From Phyllobacterium zundukense (GTDB taxonomy: Bacteria > Pseudomonadota > Alphaproteobacteria > Rhizobiales > Rhizobiaceae), in the NCBI RefSeq assembly GCF_025452195.1, contig NZ_CP104971.1, positions 62,001 through 126,000 of the forward strand: 64,000 nucleotides of DNA. Reading direction: 5' to 3'. Made by a program: the position numbers and the translations under genes. Below the pieces are notes generated by a model. That model did no database searches. It saw only the letters and a list, made by a program, of their open reading frames with translations, and was not told the origin of the DNA. Below are positions 1-8,974 of the stretch, one piece after another (positions within the stretch are counted from its first letter, which is position 1; every line of letters starts with the position of its first letter).

Positions 1-1
1 C

Positions 2-727
2 AAGTCGGTCAATTTTCGCTATGCCCCGGAGGGCCAGGATGTCCTGAAGGATATCACGCTCGGCGTCAGACCCGGCGAGGTCATTGGCATTGTCGGACCA
101 TCGGGATCGGGAAAATCCACCCTGACCAAGCTGGTCCAACGTTTCTATATTCCGAATAATGGCCAGGTGTTCATTGACGGGCAGGACATCGCCCAGGTCG
201 ATCCCGCGTGGCTGAGAGCCAGCATCGGTGTGGTCCTCCAGGAGAACATGCTGTTCAACCGGACGATCCACGACAATATCGTTCTGGCCAACCCTGCGAT
301 GTCACGTGAAGCCGCGATCCGGATGGCGAAACTCTCCGGGGCGGATGAATTCATCTGCAAGCTTCCGCGCGGCTACGACACCTTAATTGAAGAACGCGGT
401 GCCAATCTGTCTGGCGGACAGCGCCAGCGGCTGGCCATCGCCCGCGCGCTTGCCACCAATCCGCCTATCCTTATCCTCGACGAGGCCACCAGTGCGCTCG
501 ATTACGAGAGCGAGCGCATCATCCTCCAAAACATGCGAGAGATCGTGCGGGGGCGAACGGTTATCATCATTGCCCATCGCCTTGCCACGGTCCGTCACTG
601 TCATCGGATCATCGGGATGAAAGAGGGGCGGATCGTCGAAGAGGGAACGCATGAACACCTCTTGACGCGGCGTGACGGCCTTTATGCCCACCTCTGGCAC
701 CTGCAGAACGGGAGCGCGGGGATATGA
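2..727 (+). CDS. Type I secretion ABC transporter ATPase, C-terminal part
   Basis: This is the nucleotide-binding domain of an inner-membrane ABC exporter of the HlyB/PrtD kind, which powers one-step export of proteins from cytoplasm to outside. The gene enters from the left edge, so the membrane domain is not visible. Walker A (GPSGSGKST) lies near nt 97-123, the signature LSGGQRQR near 409-432, Walker B ([12 protein letters not shown]) near 469-504 and the H-loop AHRLATV near 574-594, so the ATPase is complete. Its stop overlaps the start of the HlyD-like adaptor gene by four bases (ATGA), which indicates translational coupling. The exported substrate is not visible here. The call rests on these motifs plus the adaptor next door. 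Confidence 0.93.
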   Translation, partial: KSVNFRYAPEGQDVLKDITLGVRPGEVIGIVGPSGSGKSTLTKLVQRFYIPNNGQVFIDGQDIAQVDPAWLRASIGVVLQENMLFNRTIHDNIVLANPAMSREAAIRMAKLSGADEFICKLPRGYDTLIEERGANLSGGQRQRLAIARALATNPPILILDEATSALDYESERIILQNMREIVRGRTVIIIAHRLATVRHCHRIIGMKEGRIVEEGTHEHLLTRRDGLYAHLWHLQNGSAGI

Positions 728-2208
728 GTACGGCAACGGTGGCGGCCATCAAGGCCAAGGCACTCAAGGGGGCGGCAAAACGCCAGCGCGCCGACAATGA
801 ATTTCTCCCGGCAGCCCTCGAAATTCTGGAGACGCCGGCGTCGCCAATCCGCACCGCTTTCATCTGGTTCATCTGCATTCTCGCCACGGGTGCACTGCTT
901 TGGAGCTACCTTGGGACATTCGACATCGTCTCAACTGCGCAGGGTAAGGTGCAACCGACGGGACGGGTCAAGGTCATTCAATCGATCGAGATGGGCAAGA
1001 CAAGATCTGTACCCGTTTCCAACGGAATGGAGGTGAAGGCAGGAGATGTTCTCGTCGATCTCGACGATACCGAAATCGAGACAGAGCAAACCGCGCTTGT
1101 CGCCAGCCTTGCCGCATTTCAGGCGGAAGTGTCACGAAGAGAAGCGGTTCTGTCGACAGTTGCCGGGTGGAAACAAGACGACAGCAGGACTTCGCGTGTG
1201 GTGACCGAGGGAAAGTTGGTCTTTCCCGAAAATGTTTCCGATGTTATTCGCCGCCGCGAACAGCTCATTTATAGAGCGGATATTGCTCAGTTGCGTTCAT
1301 CGCTGGACAATCTCGCTGCGCAGCGCCGGCAGCGGCAGACCGAGATCGATGCGCTGACTGAAACAATAACCGCACAAAAAGCTTTGGTTGTGACCCTCGC
1401 CGAACGCGTTGCCATGCGCACGGAATTGATCCCGACTGCCGCCGGATCGCGGGCGCAGGTCATCGATGCGCTGCAATCACAGCAGGAAGCACAAGCCAAC
1501 CTCGTAACACAGAACGGCCAGCTGGCGGCCGCCCGTGCTGCCCTCAACGTTGCAGCAAGCGAGGCAGCAAAGCTCGTTGACGGCTTTGTCGCGGACAATG
1601 TCCAAAAACAATCTGACGCGGCACGCCGTGTCGACGAGCTTGAACAGCAACTGATCAAGGCAAACAAACGGCGTCAGTCGATGACGATCAGGAGCCCGAT
1701 CGACGGAACGGTGCAGGCGTCGGCCATTACCACCGTCGGCCAGGTAGCAACAGCGGGGAGCGAATTGATGCGCATCGTTCCCAGCAATGGCACTCTCGAG
1801 ATCGAAGCCTATCTTCCCAACCGCGAGATTGGTTTCGTCGCCGCCGGCCAGCCCGCCGTCATCAAGATCGAGGCCTTTCCTTTTACCCGCTACGGCACCA
1901 TCGAAGGCCGCGTCACACGCGTGGCAACGGATGCCATTCCCGAGCCCGACGCCCAGCAGCTCGAGGGCGCAGCGGCGAAAGAACTGCAAAGCATCATTCC
2001 CACCGGCAACGTTCAGCGCATGCAAAACCTTGTGTTCCCGGTGACGGTCAAACCTGACATCACCAGCATCGAGGTCGACGGCAGGGAAATGCTCTTGTCG
2101 CCGGGCATGTCTGTGACCGTCGAGGTTAAAACCGGTAAACGGCGGATCCTGGAATATCTGTTTTCGCCGCTTGCGGAGATTTCGTCGCAAGCCATGCAGG
2201 AGCGGTGA
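724..2208 (+). CDS. HlyD-family periplasmic adaptor (membrane fusion protein) of a type I secretion system
   Basis: A 494-residue membrane fusion protein that would link the inner-membrane ABC exporter to an outer-membrane TolC-like channel. A short cytoplasmic N-terminus is followed by one membrane segment at about residues 41-62. A lipoyl/barrel-sandwich half follows ([18 protein letters not shown], about 98-115), then a long alpha-helical coiled-coil hairpin (about 120-320), the second lipoyl half ([11 protein letters not shown], about 321) and a beta-barrel domain. Length and order are typical of HlyD/PrtE. The start overlaps the ATPase stop by four bases. No outer-membrane partner is visible in the window, so a shared TolC elsewhere is inferred. 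Confidence 0.93.
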   Translation: MSTATVAAIKAKALKGAAKRQRADNEFLPAALEILETPASPIRTAFIWFICILATGALLWSYLGTFDIVSTAQGKVQPTGRVKVIQSIEMGKTRSVPVSNGMEVKAGDVLVDLDDTEIETEQTALVASLAAFQAEVSRREAVLSTVAGWKQDDSRTSRVVTEGKLVFPENVSDVIRRREQLIYRADIAQLRSSLDNLAAQRRQRQTEIDALTETITAQKALVVTLAERVAMRTELIPTAAGSRAQVIDALQSQQEAQANLVTQNGQLAAARAALNVAASEAAKLVDGFVADNVQKQSDAARRVDELEQQLIKANKRRQSMTIRSPIDGTVQASAITTVGQVATAGSELMRIVPSNGTLEIEAYLPNREIGFVAAGQPAVIKIEAFPFTRYGTIEGRVTRVATDAIPEPDAQQLEGAAAKELQSIIPTGNVQRMQNLVFPVTVKPDITSIEVDGREMLLSPGMSVTVEVKTGKRRILEYLFSPLAEISSQAMQER

Positions 2209-2319
2209 TGGTGGTTGCAAGTTTCGTCGCGAGCGCCACTTCCATCGTCGCAGCTGGCCGCACAGATGACGACATGCAAGATTCAAATTCTATCCGGAAG
2301 CCAGCAACAGAGCCGAACA

Positions 2320-2604
2320 ATGAGAATTCTGCGAGCGATGATCACGGACGCCGTGAAAGATTACACAATCATTGTCTATAGCGAAGACGTGAACGACCCT
2401 GTGTATTGGGGCCGCGATGTGGATAAAACCATCGCAGCGATCAAGGCCCACAACGAAATCAACGTCCTGATCCGTGATGCCGGCCGGCCCGATGGCACGG
2501 TTGGCTGGGTGATGGTTTTACCAGGGCTCCTTGAACACGAACAGATCGCGGATTACAGCGGCCGCTGGATCCACGAATGGCATGTCGTCCGGGGCTTGGT
2601 ATGA
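2320..2604 (+). CDS. Small hypothetical protein downstream of the type I secretion genes
   Basis: An unrecognised protein of about 95 residues. Residues from about 15 to the end look like a real folded domain (KDYTIIVYSEDVNDP, then YWGRDVDKTIAAIKAH). The start is uncertain: ATG codons at 2320 and 2338 are both possible, neither with a strong ribosome-binding site. A different 57-codon frame is coupled to the hlyD-like stop at 2208 (TGATG) and ends at 2381, so a frameshift between the two frames is also possible. Position suggests the same operon as the exporter. No function is assigned. Confidence 0.5.
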   Translation: MRILRAMITDAVKDYTIIVYSEDVNDPVYWGRDVDKTIAAIKAHNEINVLIRDAGRPDGTVGWVMVLPGLLEHEQIADYSGRWIHEWHVVRGLV

Positions 2605-2633
2605 GTCCGTTGCAAATGTTCCGTCTGGAATCA

Positions 2634-3032
2634 TGATAGAACTCGTCATCGAAGAGCGGTGTTCAGGGCGCAATGTCTGCGTCGAAATATGTCCGACCAA
2701 CGTGCGTGGAATTGGCATGACAGCGTTCCGTTTATTGCGCGACAGAACGAATACCAGGCATGTTTTATGTGTGAACTTTACGCAATCTACACTTAGACCC
2801 GACAGCGGCCGGGCCGATCCGGTCGACAAGGAATCGATCCTCGCCTCAGGATTACCAGGTGAATACGTCGTTATCACGGTGGGATGAGTGGGGCGCGGAT
2901 CCCCGTTATCGCAATGAACATTGGCAGATGGAGAAGGTGTTTTTGCGTGCGCGGGACATGGCGATTGCTACGGCATCCAAATCAGCAGGCCAACCACCTG
3001 TCGGCACTCTCGTTCCATGCCTGGGACAATGA
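2634..3032 (+). pseudogene. Decayed ferredoxin-like 4Fe-4S protein
   Basis: Three reading frames together reconstruct a small bacterial ferredoxin-like protein. The first frame opens MIELVIEERCSGRNVCVEIC, where the normal C-x2-C-x2-C-x3-C motif has lost its second cysteine (SGR for SGC). A second frame near 2735-2780 gives YQACFMCELY, the second cluster-binding segment. A third frame gives the typical tail WGADPRYRNEHW (2881 onward), ending at a stop at 3030-3032. At least two frame changes and a missing cluster ligand make a functional product very unlikely. Family assignment is from recognised motifs. Confidence 0.72.
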
Positions 3033-3061
3033 AGCGGACCAGGCACTAACCAGAATAAGCC

Positions 3062-3094
3062 TTATCGGCATATTCAAACGAGTGTTTGCCACCA
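3062..3094 (+). repeat. Short dispersed intergenic repeat, copy C (partial)
   Basis: The core TTATCGGCATATTCAAACGA resembles two longer intergenic copies near 27604 and 44961. Only the right half is present here. Confidence 0.4.
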
Positions 3095-3150
3095 TCGGTT
3101 GTCGCCACTTTTGAGCGTTAAATCGTCACCTATGTTCCTGATATGTACTT

Positions 3151-3186
3151 CGATAATCGCATAAGGTCTCATCGGGAACTGCTCCT
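3151..3186 (-). repeat. 36-bp repeat encoding AVPDETLCDYRS, possible transposase remnant
   Basis: About 31 of 36 bases match a second copy at 51024-51059. Read on the minus strand both encode AVPDETLCD(Y/F)RST, and most differences fall at third codon positions, as expected for related coding DNA. The peptide resembles the VPDETT..FR segment of IS5-type transposases, but the surviving stretch is too short to be sure. Confidence 0.4.
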
Positions 3187-3233
3187 CGGGGTGAGAAAGG
3201 CTGGATCTAGGAGGCAAGCAACACGCATTGCTT

Positions 3234-3509
3234 TTACTCTACTCCAAAACCCGGAAGTTCGTTCCTAACGGAAGGAGGCTTCAGATTGTGATTATGAAGC
3301 AATTTGGTGAAGTCAATGAACGCATCTCTTGCAACGACTGCTGGAACCACTCGCTTCAAAGTGGAAATGCAGGCCTCAAACGCATCGATCCTAGCGGCAC
3401 AGTCGTGATTCGGCTTGCTAAGAAGAAGCGTCAACGCTTCTTCCACCGATGAGATAGGCGTGACTTCGCTGTCGAAAACAAGTAGTGGTTCAAACGGATG
3501 GTTCTTCAT
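3234..3509 (-). CDS. DUF982 family protein
   Basis: A protein of about 91 residues with the DUF982 pattern common in Rhizobiales: an N-terminal strand region (FEPLLVFDSEVTPISSVEEA), a helix with an A-x2-AC motif (DAFEACISTLK) and the C-terminal ARDAFIDF segment. The start is placed at the ATG at 3509, just before the conserved domain; upstream in-frame sequence is not family-like. Function is unknown. Two further copies, both apparently frameshifted, lie at 23306-23564 and 37716-38023. Confidence 0.68.
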   Translation of the reverse strand: MKNHPFEPLLVFDSEVTPISSVEEALTLLLSKPNHDCAARIDAFEACISTLKRVVPAVVARDAFIDFTKLLHNHNLKPPSVRNELPGFGVE

Positions 3510-3892
3510 AAACATCCCAACCAAGATGCCCAGGAAAAGTTCCCAGCGCGCGCCAGGCATCCACGTCCAGACGCAAAGCACGTGTGCAGCCAATTTATTC
3601 GTAATTACCGCCAACATTCGCGTGGTGTAGTTGTATTTAATCGGCAAAAAACATTTCAGCTGTTGAATGACGAAAAATTCTACAACTAATAATTACTGGC
3701 GTGGCCCCTCAGTCGTGCGAAGTGTCGGCAATAAAAAACACTGGTTACTACTAACAAGCGCCCAGAACTCGCACGTTGGTCGGAACGGTAAAGGGACGAA
3801 TTGTGACGTCCAAGATCGCGGTAGCCCTATCCAAGCTGGGGGAAGCGAGCGGTCCCGCCGCCTCAATGGAGATTGCACAGTTGGGATGACTT
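3510..3892. other. Intergenic, no supported gene
   Basis: About 380 bases in which short frames occur on both strands but none has a convincing start site or a recognisable protein. Confidence 0.5.
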
Positions 3893-4102
3893 CTAGCGCG
3901 GCTTCTTGCTATTGTAAGGCGCCTGGTTGAGAGGGCCGAGAGTAACACCGAGTTCTGAAGCTTTCTTGTAGATTGAGCTTGGCGTTCGTCCAAGCTTCTG
4001 GCCTATGACTCGAGTCGGTGTATTTTCTTTAGCCAGCTCCTTCAGGTGTCCCTCCTGCGCCTCTGTCCAAGCTTTATTGTAGTTCTCAGGTGGCTTCGCC
4101 AT
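3893..4102 (-). CDS. Small helix-turn-helix (SANT/Myb-like) protein
   Basis: A 69-residue basic protein. The body (WTEAQEGHLKELAKENTP, then TRVIGQKLGRTPSSIYKKA) is a SANT/Myb-like helix-turn-helix of a kind found as a free-standing small protein in many rhizobia. The ATG at 4102 is preferred over the upstream one at 4129 because family members begin MAKPP and a GGAGGTG ribosome-binding site lies just upstream. It is probably a DNA-binding accessory factor; its target is unknown. Confidence 0.68.
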   Translation of the reverse strand: MAKPPENYNKAWTEAQEGHLKELAKENTPTRVIGQKLGRTPSSIYKKASELGVTLGPLNQAPYNSKKPR

Positions 4103-4247
4103 TTTCCACACCTCCGCTCTCCGGAGCATTCAACATCATCTCGAGCTTGGCAAGAGAGTGCGGAGCCTGCTCAAACGGGAAGATCACCCGGCATCAGAGT
4201 CCGGCTCTGGTTCGATTTCTAACCGATCCAGGATTCGCTAAGACAGC

Positions 4248-4282
4248 AAAAAATAGGCCGATAAGTCTCCTATCGTCGGCCT
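4248..4282 (-). terminator. Rho-independent terminator
   Basis: On the minus strand a stem with AGGCCGA/TCGGCCT arms (4276-4282 and 4255-4261) is followed by a T followed by A-run complement (TATTTTTT). It overlaps the stop of the HTH gene at 4270-4602. Confidence 0.72.
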
Positions 4283-4602
4283 GTCCCCGGCGGGGCGCTC
4301 CACCTAATAGCGCCTGGCGCACTCGGCGTCGCCAGCATTGCCGGCGCTCGGCAAGGAGCCCACGTGCCGGAACGTTCAATCGCCACTATTTTCTCGGCCG
4401 AAAAATTGACAGTTTGCAGAGCGGCTTTTTCGACGTTCTTGCCGTAAGCGAGTTTCTGCCAATAGCCGGCGGGTGGTCTTGCAATGTCGTAAAGATCGCA
4501 GGCCTTGGCGATCTGCAAATCGCGGACACCATAGTGCTTTGCAATCTGCGTGATCGGGTAGGACCAGACGAGCTCGTAAAGCACGGCACGGGTCAGCTTC
4601 AT
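4270..4602 (-). CDS. HTH-domain protein, probably truncated
   Basis: About 110 residues. The first 70 (LTRAVLYELVWSYPITQIAK, then YGVRDLQIAKACDLYDIARP and PPAGYWQKLAYGK) match a well-known N-terminal helix-turn-helix module that normally precedes a longer C-terminal region. After about residue 78 the composition changes to a Pro/Ala/Arg-rich tail that does not look like the family, and the frame ends inside a terminator hairpin. This suggests a truncated or frameshifted gene that may still encode the HTH module. The start is ATG 4602. Confidence 0.6.
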   Translation of the reverse strand: MKLTRAVLYELVWSYPITQIAKHYGVRDLQIAKACDLYDIARPPAGYWQKLAYGKNVEKAALQTVNFSAEKIVAIERSGTWAPCRAPAMLATPSAPGAIRWSAPPGTGRR

Positions 4603-5267
4603 CAACTCATTCCAATTGCCTTAGCCGAGCTAGCTGCCGGCTCTGTCATCGTCATCGGGTTTGAACCAAATCAGACGCCCTTCATAACACAGCCCGCTGC
4701 CAGGATGATGATGGCGAGGAGCAGCAGCCAGTAGCTCCGGCCCCAAGGATAGCAACTGCGACCCCAAACACAGGCAGCAGTGATATTACTGCCAGCGTAA
4801 TGCATTGTAGGCAATTTACAACCCGAAGTTGCGATATTTCGGTGCGACATCCCCTTCGTGGCCTTGATCAGGAATACGATTCATTCAAACATAGCCAGGG
4901 TTTTGCGCCTGACTTTTGCTCCGTCGCAAAATAGGAACTTCAGCAGAGTGTCAAAGTGAGTTCAGCGCTCTATTGCCAAAGGGATCGCTGTCGCAACGTC
5001 GGTCGTACCCTTCCAGCAGCTGATCTTCCTTCACCGGAAATCCGCGCCTTCCAAGAGCTGCGCAAGAGCGGAAAGATTCTCGAAGACAAATCCCGGATGG
5101 GCTTTGCTGGCCGGTGGAAAATTACTCCAAACCCCAAGATGCACCTTGAATGTCAATTCCGCACGGAACTTTGACCCTTATCGGCATCCAATTTTGCGTG
5201 CCTAACACCTCAAGTCCTTCAGATTGCAGTCAAAGCAGCGGCGATTCCTTTATATGGCAAACGAAGC
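4603..5267. other. Intergenic, nothing convincing
   Basis: About 665 bases. On the minus strand near 4675-4740 a stretch encodes a membrane-helix-like string (YWLLLLAIIILAAGC) ending at a stop, but no clear start precedes it. Nothing else is supported. Confidence 0.4.
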
Positions 5268-5837
5268 TCAGCGGTTTTCGAGTCCATTCTTCTGACGTTG
5301 ACCGCGAATTTCGTCTGCCTCGCCCCGCACACGATTGCGCAGCTTGACAAGGCCAGCGCGCTGTTGCCGCCACTGCTCGGCGTAGACGGTTTTGGAAGTA
5401 AAGCGATTTTCATGCTGCTCGTCCCAGTCTAGGGCTTGCTGCATCGCTTCGCTCCATCCCTCGACGTTGCCGGCCGCATACTCATTGATTGGGCGGCCGA
5501 CTACCTCGGACAGCGAGGCGAAAAGCGCTGGATCGCCATCTGCGGGCAGGCCAGGATGGGCGGCGAGATGAAAGCGATAGCGCAACTGGCCCGCGTAGAA
5601 CCAGACGACCGCTTCATCGCGCTTACCGGCAGCAAGGAGCTTGGAGGCGAGGATGTAGTAGGCGGAAGGATGGCTGGAGGAGATATTACTTTTGAGTTGC
5701 GTAGGCGTCATCGCCACATAATCGCCTTCAGCTCTGACCTCGCTCGCGCCGACAGCCGACAAGATAAACAGGAAGGTGCTCAATAAAGCCGCTGACGCGG
5801 CAGTGACGCGCAACAGATCTTTCAGCCTTGCTATCAT
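5268..5837 (-). CDS. Putative exported protein of unknown function
   Basis: A 189-residue protein with a signal peptide at about residues 1-37 (basic start, hydrophobic AASAALLSTFLFILSAVGAS, cleavage near VRAEG). The mature part has a conserved-looking core (DEAVVWFYAGQLRYRFHL, residues about 73-90; VVGRPINEYA, about 112) recalling periplasmic hypothetical proteins of Proteobacteria. No catalytic motif is recognised. It stands alone, with gene-poor DNA on both sides. Confidence 0.72.
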   Translation of the reverse strand: MIARLKDLLRVTAASAALLSTFLFILSAVGASEVRAEGDYVAMTPTQLKSNISSSHPSAYYILASKLLAAGKRDEAVVWFYAGQLRYRFHLAAHPGLPADGDPALFASLSEVVGRPINEYAAGNVEGWSEAMQQALDWDEQHENRFTSKTVYAEQWRQQRAGLVKLRNRVRGEADEIRGQRQKNGLENR

Positions 5838-6117
5838 AAGCCTGCGCTCGATGCTTTTGCCTTCGACATGCCATGTAGTCTATGGAAACAACACCCCCCG
5901 TTCCATACAAATCGACGGGGTGGCTCCTCTAGAAATAGGTGGCTTGGACGGAATATGATCTGCTTTTCCGCCGAAGCAGGCTTGATTCATGGCCGAATTC
6001 TGAACGACGGGTCGATCCATCACCAAGCAACCTCCTCTCCAAACACCTTCGCCATTCACCATGTTGGATCGTCGGAAATAAGCTAGGGACAATAGTCCTT
6101 GGATGTCGGCAGACCTT

Positions 6118-6276
6118 TTACTTCCGTTCATCCGGCCCTTCGTCGTTGTCGAGACCAACTTCCGCGTTTGGCTCGACAGAGCCTGGTGGCGGATCTTGAA
6201 CGGAACAAAATGCCAGTGCTGCCAGTAGTGCAAACATTGTAACAAGTGCTGGGAGCACCACGTATCGCTGTCTCAT
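6118..6276 (-). CDS. Small exported or membrane-anchored protein
   Basis: A 52-residue reading frame that starts at ATG 6276 with a GGAG ribosome-binding site about 8 bases upstream. Residues 5-24 are a hydrophobic signal or anchor (VVLPALVTMFALLAALAFC), followed by a short acidic hydrophilic tail (NAEVGLDNDEGPDERK). A lipobox-like LAFC is present but is not canonical. Function unknown. Confidence 0.5.
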   Translation of the reverse strand: MRQRYVVLPALVTMFALLAALAFCSVQDPPPGSVEPNAEVGLDNDEGPDERK

Positions 6277-6619
6277 AACCAACTCCAGCATTCTTGAGGC
6301 GTGCGAAAAGTTGCCAGCAACCTACCGGCGGTCTCGGCGGTTGTGCCCTGAGGCTACGCGACCAGCTCCAAACCTGATCGATTCACCAATGTTGCCGACT
6401 TAGGAGCAGCCATAGGTGAGGCGCAAATGCCCTACCTGGGCTCGGAAGTGGGCGCCGGGGCCTGTGCCAGCCCTCTTCAGGCCAGCGCCTCCAACACCTG
6501 GTTGACCATCTGCGTTCCACATCAGAAACGATTGAGAGGCCCGGCGCTCGTCAAGGGCTTTGCTTTCGCGTCGGGCCTCAGCCGAAGACTGGCGTTTTCT
6601 GCTCCCTCAAGCTCAGTAA
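6277..6619. other. Intergenic, no supported gene
   Basis: A frame from about 6427 is open here, but it shows no family-like sequence and no ribosome-binding site. Nothing else is seen. Confidence 0.4.
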
Positions 6620-6757
6620 AGGTTCAGTCGGTCCTCACTCAATGCTCTGTCCGCCGCGGACATCGCGAACCTGGGCAACCTGAAGCCGACGAAGTTGACC
6701 CTCGCATCGAAATATCGCAACCTCGGGTTGTCAATTGCCGACAATGCATTACGCTGA
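6620..6757 (+). pseudogene. C-terminal remnant of an unidentified gene
   Basis: The frame between stops at 6617 and 6755 has no start codon but encodes a protein-like tail (SAADIANLGNLKPTKLTLAS, then KYRNLGLSIADNALR). A strong terminator follows 40 bases later. Together these suggest the surviving 3' end of a gene. The family is not recognised. Confidence 0.35.
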
Positions 6758-6796
6758 CCTCGGTTGACCCAATACCCCTCGGGTCGGCTCCCCTAG

Positions 6797-6826
6797 GCCG
6801 GACTTGTAGTCCGGCTTTTTCTTTTT
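6797..6826 (+). terminator. Strong rho-independent terminator
   Basis: A perfect 8-bp stem (GCCGGACT/AGTCCGGC) with a TGT loop is followed by TTTTTCTTTTT. It would end a plus-strand transcript, presumably the decayed gene ending at 6757. Confidence 0.88.
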
Positions 6827-7182
6827 GAGCCATTCGAGAGGGCGAACTCCGATCGCCGGTCATCTTTTAGATTGAGGCTTCGCCGCTTTGCTCACCAATA
6901 AAACACCTCGGCTTCAGATCGAACCACACCACGCCCTTCGCGGGACATGGTACCGAGATGATATTGCGCTACAGCGCTTCCCCTTTCGGCTTCAGACTTC
7001 AATAGATTTTGTTGTGTCTTGTTTGCCCCCGCTGCAACTGAATGGCGCCGACGATAATAACGATAGCATCAACAATACGAGTGCGATTCTCTTTTTTGCC
7101 AACTGAAACCACCTTAAGCTAATCACATGGCAGTCTTTTGCCCGATCAAAAAAGTTCGGCTGCCACACTTAGTCAATACGCC
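6827..7182. other. Intergenic, nothing supported
   Basis: No frame has a convincing start or recognisable product. The DNA is lower in G+C than the flanking genes. Confidence 0.4.
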
Positions 7183-7530
7183 CTAGCGTTGCAGCCGCAC
7201 CTTCATCGGCGTTCTTTTGTGCCACTTCGACATGATAACCGTCAGGTGGCTCTCATCAGAAAAACTGCTCAGATGAGCCACTTCCGCGATCGGCAAACCG
7301 TCTTTGGTGACAAATCTTATGCGAAATCAAGGCGCCGTTTGACGAGATAACGGTGCGGCGGATCGCCGAAGATTTTGTAAACTGGATGAAATGGTGTGGG
7401 AAAAGCCGCGAGGTCGGCCACCAACAATTTGCGGGTGAAATTCTCGTCCAAGAACCGTACTATCCGCGCGCTGCCAACCGAAAGATCGCCCTCATGGTGG
7501 GTATCGGCTTTTAAACCGCTTGGTCAAAGT
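7183..7530 (-). pseudogene. AraC-family transcription regulator remnant
   Basis: Two adjacent minus-strand frames give the DNA-binding domain of an AraC/XylS regulator. The upstream frame reads ENFTRKLLVADLAA, then GDPPHRYLVKRRLDFA, and ends at a stop at 7317-7319. The next frame continues with the second helix-turn-helix (GLPIAEVAHLSSFSDESHLT, then SKWHKRTPMKVR) and stops at 7183. At least one frame change and no visible start or ligand-binding part make this a decayed gene. Confidence 0.72.
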
Positions 7531-7930
7531 TTGTTAACGCTAACAACGGAATAAACGACCCATAATTGTTCTTCCAAGTAATATGTGAGGAATAATCGTT
7601 CGGCGCATCGTACCTTTGCGAAGTGGTTGCGGTACGGACGAAGACGTTTTATGGGATACTTCCAGCAAAATCGAGGCATTCGCACTGCAATAACTTACCC
7701 TTGGATGGTTCCATTGCGCACCGTGTCGTTTATCGATCGACCTCTACAACAAATCGCCGGGTGTTAACCTATCGTCAGCGACGGAGTATTTTCAAGTTGT
7801 GCCCCGCAGCGTATTCGATAATCACGAACAAGGTAAAAAGAATGAAACCGCCGCTTTTTGCAGCCGATCACGGCAACAAATCTAAGATGTTGCACTATAG
7901 ACACATGCACAGCATGATTTCTACTATAGG
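7531..7930. other. Intergenic, no supported gene
   Basis: About 400 bases of lower-G+C DNA. A plus-strand frame (7623 onward) runs through it, but its sequence is not protein-like. Confidence 0.4.
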
Positions 7931-8080
7931 GTCGAATCATCGTGGGGGAGCGAGCCGGAATGCAGCGAAAATTGGTGCGACAGCAGTTACAAATGGGCCG
8001 CCAAAAACTACTCCGTCTATGGCGAGGTGTTGGTGAGCACCAGTCTCGCTGCAAGCAACAGCCTTCAGGGCAGTTCCTAA
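7931..8080 (+). pseudogene. Remnant of an autotransporter beta-barrel C-terminus
   Basis: One frame encodes SYKWAAKNYSVYGEVLVSTS and ends at a stop at 8078-8080. Eleven of 21 residues match the final strands of the intact autotransporter encoded at 8975-20623 (SYNWNDDKYSLYSEVSINTS). Only the last barrel strands survive and the terminal aromatic residue is lost. This is a dead relative just upstream of the live gene. Confidence 0.55.
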
Positions 8081-8098
8081 TCAACGGTGAGATGGTAA

Positions 8099-8632
8099 AT
8101 GGACAAAGTACTTAAATTTCCGGCCCTGTTTCTCGCAATCCTAGCGGCAACTCCGGGGTTCGCCCAAGCCCCCGTCTCAGCGTTGCCCGGGGGAGCGACA
8201 TCCCTACAGGAGACCTATCAAGACTGGCGGGTTTCCTGCATACAACAGGCTGGATCAAAGCGTTGCGCACTATCGCAGCAGCAAACACAGGAAAACGGAC
8301 AGCTGGTGCTTGCCATCGAGTTGCAACCGGGCGCCAAAGCAAACGAAGTTACGGGCAATCTCATGATGCCCTTTGGTCTTGCCTTGGCCAATGGCGTGAC
8401 GCTTCAACCGGAAGAGGGTAAGCCATTGCAGCCGCTGCAATTCAAAACATGCGTTGCGCAGGGCTGTATTGTCCCTCTGCCCTTGGATGCGGCAACGGTT
8501 TCGGTACTTCGAAAAGCATCAGAATTAAAGGTTGGTGCAACAGCCGCCGACGCTGCGCAGCCGGTCCAGCTTAGAATCTCCCTGAAGGGTTTCGCGCCTG
8601 CGCTGGACCGGACGATAGAACTTGCGAAATGA
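8099..8632 (+). CDS. Invasion-associated locus B (IalB) family protein
   Basis: A 177-residue secreted protein. Residues 1-22 are a signal peptide ending GFAQA. The mature part carries the IalB pattern: DWRVSCIQQAGSKRCALSQQ (about 43-62), IELQPG, an MPFGLALANGV segment (about 91), FKTCVAQGCIVPLPLD (about 117-132), and paired cysteines at both conserved places. In Bartonella, IalB affects red-cell invasion, but the family is common in free-living Rhizobiales with no defined role. The start is ATG 8099. It lies 340 bp upstream of the giant autotransporter, and both products are surface or periplasmic. Confidence 0.9.
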   Translation: MDKVLKFPALFLAILAATPGFAQAPVSALPGGATSLQETYQDWRVSCIQQAGSKRCALSQQQTQENGQLVLAIELQPGAKANEVTGNLMMPFGLALANGVTLQPEEGKPLQPLQFKTCVAQGCIVPLPLDAATVSVLRKASELKVGATAADAAQPVQLRISLKGFAPALDRTIELAK

Positions 8633-8974
8633 CAAGCAATCGCAGAATCGCTGACGCCCGCGAACATCAGAATGTGTTTGACTTCAGCAAGCGTAGCAAA
8701 CCGAATTCGCAATCGCTGGTTTCGGGTGGTGAAGCTTGCGGGGCGACTCGTGACCGGTTTCAGCTTTTTCTGCTTTCGCCTTCCGCGGGTTTGCGCCAGC
8801 AGTCATCGCGAGGCAATTATGCGGCACCGATGCACAATAGTAACACGGCTTCCATCAGCACTTCTGATAAGGACGGTTTTTCTTGAAATACGCATGCGGC
8901 GGCCTGTGATTACCTAGCTAGTCTCGGGTTTTCGAGAACGTCTTATTATGCATTGACTTGGGGGGCAAAGCGAC
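8633..8974. other. Intergenic upstream of the autotransporter
   Basis: About 340 bases. A plus-strand frame (8629-8886) is open but has no recognisable protein character. This stretch presumably holds the autotransporter promoter; no motif is clear. Confidence 0.4.

Noticed and set aside
6427..6828. A 133-codon plus-strand frame
   Set aside because: It reads through the strong terminator at 6797-6826 and is in a different frame from the protein-like remnant at 6620-6757.
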